Below are positions 61,714 through 64,000 of a DNA stretch of 64,000 nucleotides, in pieces. The position numbers and the translations under genes are program-made. Source of the DNA: Candidatus Mycobacterium methanotrophicum (GTDB lineage: Bacteria; Actinomycetota; Actinomycetes; Mycobacteriales; Mycobacteriaceae); contig NZ_CP097320.1 of assembly GCF_023515995.1 (NCBI RefSeq), positions 992,001-1,056,000 of the forward strand, written 5' to 3'. Numbering within the stretch: position 1 is the stretch's first letter; every line of letters starts with the position of its first letter. The notes under the pieces were generated by a model. It was not told the DNA's origin. It saw only the letters and a program-made list of their open reading frames with translations, and made no database searches.

Positions 61714-62194
61714 GTCAACCTTTCGCCCAAGGGACACCGCGACACGTTCGCAGTGTTGTGTTGGACGACCATACCGTCGCCTATCTCGATCTCTTTGGCA
61801 GCGGCGTGGAAACAATCGCACACCTTTCGAAAGAACGGCCGGATCACGTGATGTTCTGCTCGGTCAACCGCATTCCGCGGATCTTGCGGCTGTTCGGTAC
61901 TGGACGGATCGTACGGCCAGCCGATGCTCAATTTGGCAGTCTCAAAGCGCACTTCGGGCTGCAGCATCCTGGTATCCGCGCCGTCATCGTGATCGAAATG
62001 GATCGGGTCGCGGACTCCTGCGGGTTCTCGGTGCCACGCTATGGGCTCATCGGGGAACGACCTATGCTCGACGCGGTCCAAGGCGACCTGACGAGATGTT
62101 CGCTCAGCGGATTACCGGCGACAATCCGCAGAGCATCGATGGCCTGCCCGCACTGCATCCGAACCACCCCCTGCCGTCGACCATCGAACGCTGA
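61714..62194 (+). pseudogene. Pyridoxamine-phosphate-oxidase-family protein, broken
   Basis: Three frames give one split-barrel protein: VNLSPKGHRDTFAVL (61714-61758), then LDDHTVAYLDLFGSG to MDRVADSCGFSVPRYGLIGE, then EMFAQRITGDNPQSIDGLP and the stop at 62194. The first break is an exact 5-bp tandem duplication (TGTTG at 61754-61758 and 61759-61763). The second lies near 62085-62095. The N-terminal ~40 residues expected before VNLSPKG are absent. The family binds FMN or F420. Confidence 0.7.
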
Positions 62195-62484
62195 CCACGC
62201 GTCGCAACCCGCAGCTGCGCCACTATCTGGCACATGTTGTTCAAGAAGCGCTCTTCGGCCGGAGCCAATTCGCGCCGTCACGCCGGGGCCACTTTGTGTT
62301 GACATCGCGGGTCACCGGCATGCGGGCCGTGTACGCCACAATCCTTGCTGGTCGCGGAATAACAGGCCCCAGAGCGCTTTTCGACGGCGCAGGCGACCTT
62401 GAGGGGTTGTGCGACCAACCGATCGACCTGCGCGCATCCGACCGATCGCTGGCTGCCGTCGAACAGACCTACCTGAAGCACTGA
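62191..62484 (+). pseudogene. MmgE/PrpD-like fragment
   Basis: One open frame gives RNPQLRHYLAHVVQEALFG, then VTGMRAVYATILAGRG and ITGPRALFDGAGDLEGL. The GITGPRALFDG part resembles the middle of MmgE/PrpD (2-methylcitrate dehydratase-like) proteins; the earlier part I cannot place. It is about a fifth of a full gene. The left end of the IS element overlaps its stop codon. Confidence 0.4.
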
Positions 62485-63428
62485 GGTTTTCTCACTTGGG
62501 GCTCGTGAGTCTGGTGTGACTGGAGTTTTCGGCGTGTCGTAGTGGCTGGGCGTGGGGTCCTTGCTCAAGGATTCGGTTTCGACGAGGAAACCCGCTCCGC
62601 TGCAAAGGACCCCACGTGTTCACCTACTCTGCCATCTGCGACGTGCCGGAGGAAACCCTGCTGCATGTGACCGCGCTGCTGCACGTTCACCGGCGCGAGA
62701 TCAGAACGCGGGCCGGGCGGCGGTCGGGTACGGTGCGCACGCAGGCCAAGCTGGTGCTGCGGTGGTTCCGCGACGACGCCCCGATCCGGTTGTTGGCGAT
62801 GGAGGCCGGGCTGCCGATCTCCACCAGCTACCGCTATCTGCACGAGGCGATCGACGTGATCGCCGAACAAGCTCCTGACCTGCACGAAGTGCTCGACCGG
62901 GCCAAGGCCGAACAGTGGTCGCACGTGACGCTGGACGGGACGCTGATCGCCATCGACCGGGTGGACGAGCGCAACGAGGCCGGCCATCACCGGTGGTATT
63001 CGGGCAAGCACAAAACCCAGGGCGGCAATGTGCAGATACTGGCCGACCCGGGCGGGTTCCCGGTGTGGTCGAGCGAGGTCGAGCCGGGCAGCGTGCACGA
63101 CATCACCGCCGCCCGCGCGCACTGCCTGGGCGCGCTGTACAAGTCCGCGGCCGACGGGGTGCCGACGCTGGCCGACAAGGGCTACGAAGGAGCGGGGATC
63201 GGGGTGCACACTCCGGTCAAGGGCCGCGGCCTGGCCGTGGAGAATCAGAGCTACAACATGCTGCTCACCGCGGCGCGTGCCATCGGTGAACGCGCCAACG
63301 CCGAACTCAAACAGCGTTGGCGCTGCCTCCGTCGAATCCGCCTGTGTCCAACCAGGATTGGCGCAGTTGTTGCCGCCGCGATCGTACTATCGACTCTCCA
63401 ACGCGGAAATTACTGAGAAAACGTCAGT
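62480..63428 (+). mobile_element. IS5-family insertion sequence
   Basis: Inverted repeats ACTGAGGTTTTCTCA (62480-62494) and TGAGAAAACGTCAGT (63414-63428) match at 14 of 15 positions and flank a complete transposase. The outer ends are approximate. I could not identify a target duplication in the flanks. Length about 950 bp fits IS5-type elements with a DDE_Tnp_4 transposase. The element sits in already broken genes. Confidence 0.75.
62616..63416 (+). CDS. IS5-family transposase (DDE_Tnp_4 type)
   Basis: A 266-residue transposase with an N-terminal helix-turn-helix (LRWFRDDAPIRLLAMEAGLP) and the DDE residues: first Asp in VTLDGTLIAIDRV (about residue 110), second in PTLADKGYEGAG, and Glu in RANAELKQRW. 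GGNVQILADPGGFPVW and GSVHDITAAR are family blocks. No disruption is visible, so it may be active. The stop codon lies within the right inverted repeat. Confidence 0.88.
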   Translation: MFTYSAICDVPEETLLHVTALLHVHRREIRTRAGRRSGTVRTQAKLVLRWFRDDAPIRLLAMEAGLPISTSYRYLHEAIDVIAEQAPDLHEVLDRAKAEQWSHVTLDGTLIAIDRVDERNEAGHHRWYSGKHKTQGGNVQILADPGGFPVWSSEVEPGSVHDITAARAHCLGALYKSAADGVPTLADKGYEGAGIGVHTPVKGRGLAVENQSYNMLLTAARAIGERANAELKQRWRCLRRIRLCPTRIGAVVAAAIVLSTLQRGNY

Positions 63429-63441
63429 ACCCCGACTTGAC

Positions 63442-63585
63442 TCAAATTAGTGCGTCAGCGGCGATCTTGATGAGGGCGTGGCGGAGATCATCGGGTAGCC
63501 GGCCGGCGGAGTTGCGGGTTTGGTTGTCGGCCTTGTTCATCAAGATCCGATAGCAGCGGGTATCGCGAACGAATTCCTCGATGCC
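63442..63585 (-). pseudogene. Unidentified C-terminal ORF remnant
   Basis: After a stop at 63586-63588 the minus strand gives GIEEFVRDTRCYRILMNKAD and LPDDLRHALIKIAADALI before its TGA. The composition is protein-like, but I do not recognise the family and see no proper start (one ATG at 63540 lies within). It may be the end of a gene cut by the events at the IS. The stretch 63586-63640 holds nothing I can name. Confidence 0.3.
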
Positions 63586-63640
63586 TCAACCACTTTGAGC
63601 TTCGGTACAGTGCCGGTAATGACCGGCTCCGGTAGCCAAC

Positions 63641-64000
63641 CTAGTTGTTTGTTGGGGGCGGCTGCGGCTGGAAGGGTTCGTACCACCACCAGTCGGCGCG
63701 CTCGCCGGTGGGCCCGTGGCACGGTGGGACAGCGGGCGGGGGACGGTTCGGAGGATGCGCGAGCGATCCTGCGCTGACCCGTCGATCGCAGCTATCGGTG
63801 ACGATCAGATCGTCGGCGTGTCCGGTGATGGTGATGACGCCCCGATGGTGCAACCGATGGTGATACGGGCATACCAGCACCAGGTTGGTAACAAGTCGGG
63901 AACCTACCCCCTTGGCCCTGTGTGACAGGGTTAGGTGAGACAGCAGCAGTAGCCGATCATCGCTACAGGGCGAGACAGGATCACCATTCTCCGTGACTAT
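63641..64000 (-). CDS. HNH endonuclease-family protein, C-terminal part (5' end outside window)
   Basis: The frame is open from the window edge. It reads TENGDPVSPCSDDRLLLLSH, LVTNLVLVCPYHHRLHHRGV and ITITGHADDLIVTDS, and ends Trp/Pro-rich (ERADWWWYEPFQPQPPPTNN). The CPYHHRLHH block is the HNH-type metal and catalytic motif; the ending matches mycobacterial 13E12-repeat/DUF222-HNH proteins, a multicopy family. Whether the full gene is intact cannot be seen. Confidence 0.75.
   Translation of the reverse strand: MVTENGDPVSPCSDDRLLLLSHLTLSHRAKGVGSRLVTNLVLVCPYHHRLHHRGVITITGHADDLIVTDSCDRRVSAGSLAHPPNRPPPAVPPCHGPTGERADWWWYEPFQPQPPPTNN

Noticed and set aside
61241..62194. A single 317-residue gene
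   Set aside because: Only the last ~30 residues are family-like (end of the PNPOx remnant); the rest is out-of-frame translation of other fragments.

Overview
This window comes from a GC-rich actinomycete and is almost certainly chromosome of a slow-growing Mycobacterium. The evidence is gene content and order. It has an HU protein with a long Lys/Ala tail (hupB), the F420 gene fbiD, the septation protein SepIVA, lipN, an F420-type flavin-fold oxidoreductase, a pyruvate carboxylase, and a gene order that I recall as M. tuberculosis Rv3001c-Rv2915c. The PDIM/phenolglycolipid block that splits this region in M. tuberculosis is absent, so purU and the permease lie directly next to sepIVA. This synteny statement is from memory, not from a search.

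Layout. 0-11 kb: branched-chain and serine biosynthesis (ilvC 3' end, serA, leuB, then leuC-leuD behind a divergent IclR regulator), with an MFS transporter, an FAH-family enzyme, gltX and tRNA-Gln/tRNA-Glu between them. 11-21 kb: hupB; a minus-strand fbiD-ppk1-mutT1 run (F420 precursor, polyphosphate, nucleotide sanitation); gpsA, ddlA, thiL, ung and rpmB. 21-34.7 kb: fakA-like kinase, recG and an exported HNH-type protein in overlapping order; a tandem pair of aldo/keto reductases head-to-head with lipN; a DsbA/VKOR disulfide pair running into pyruvate carboxylase, rsmD and coaD. 34.7-41 kb is accessory: a PadR-like protein with a Gly/His/Trp repeat region, a MarR regulator, an aromatic decarboxylase-type amidohydrolase, a broken ThDP enzyme, purU, and a permease behind a CsoR/RicR-like palindrome.

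41-58 kb is a conserved plus-strand block: sepIVA, yceD-like gene, rnc, mutM, osmC-like gene, acyP, smc, ftsY, the nitrogen cassette amt-glnB-glnD (with a GlnR-like box in front), ffh and an amidohydrolase. A small exported protein and an orphan membrane protein interrupt it at 54-55 kb. 58-64 kb carries an FAD oxidoreductase, a Nudix hydrolase and an unusual class-I amidotransferase-like protein. It then becomes a decay zone with broken DinB, methyltransferase, PNPOx-like and MmgE/PrpD-like fragments, a complete IS5-type element, and the 3' part of an HNH nuclease cut by the window edge.

No large undescribed multi-gene system stands out. The best leads are the Gly/His-rich PadR-like protein, the amidotransferase-like protein without the usual His-Pro-Glu motif, the putative metal or persulfide operator on the permease, and several small-scale mutations (a 5-bp tandem duplication, single-base shifts, a likely CTG start, overlapping divergent start codons).
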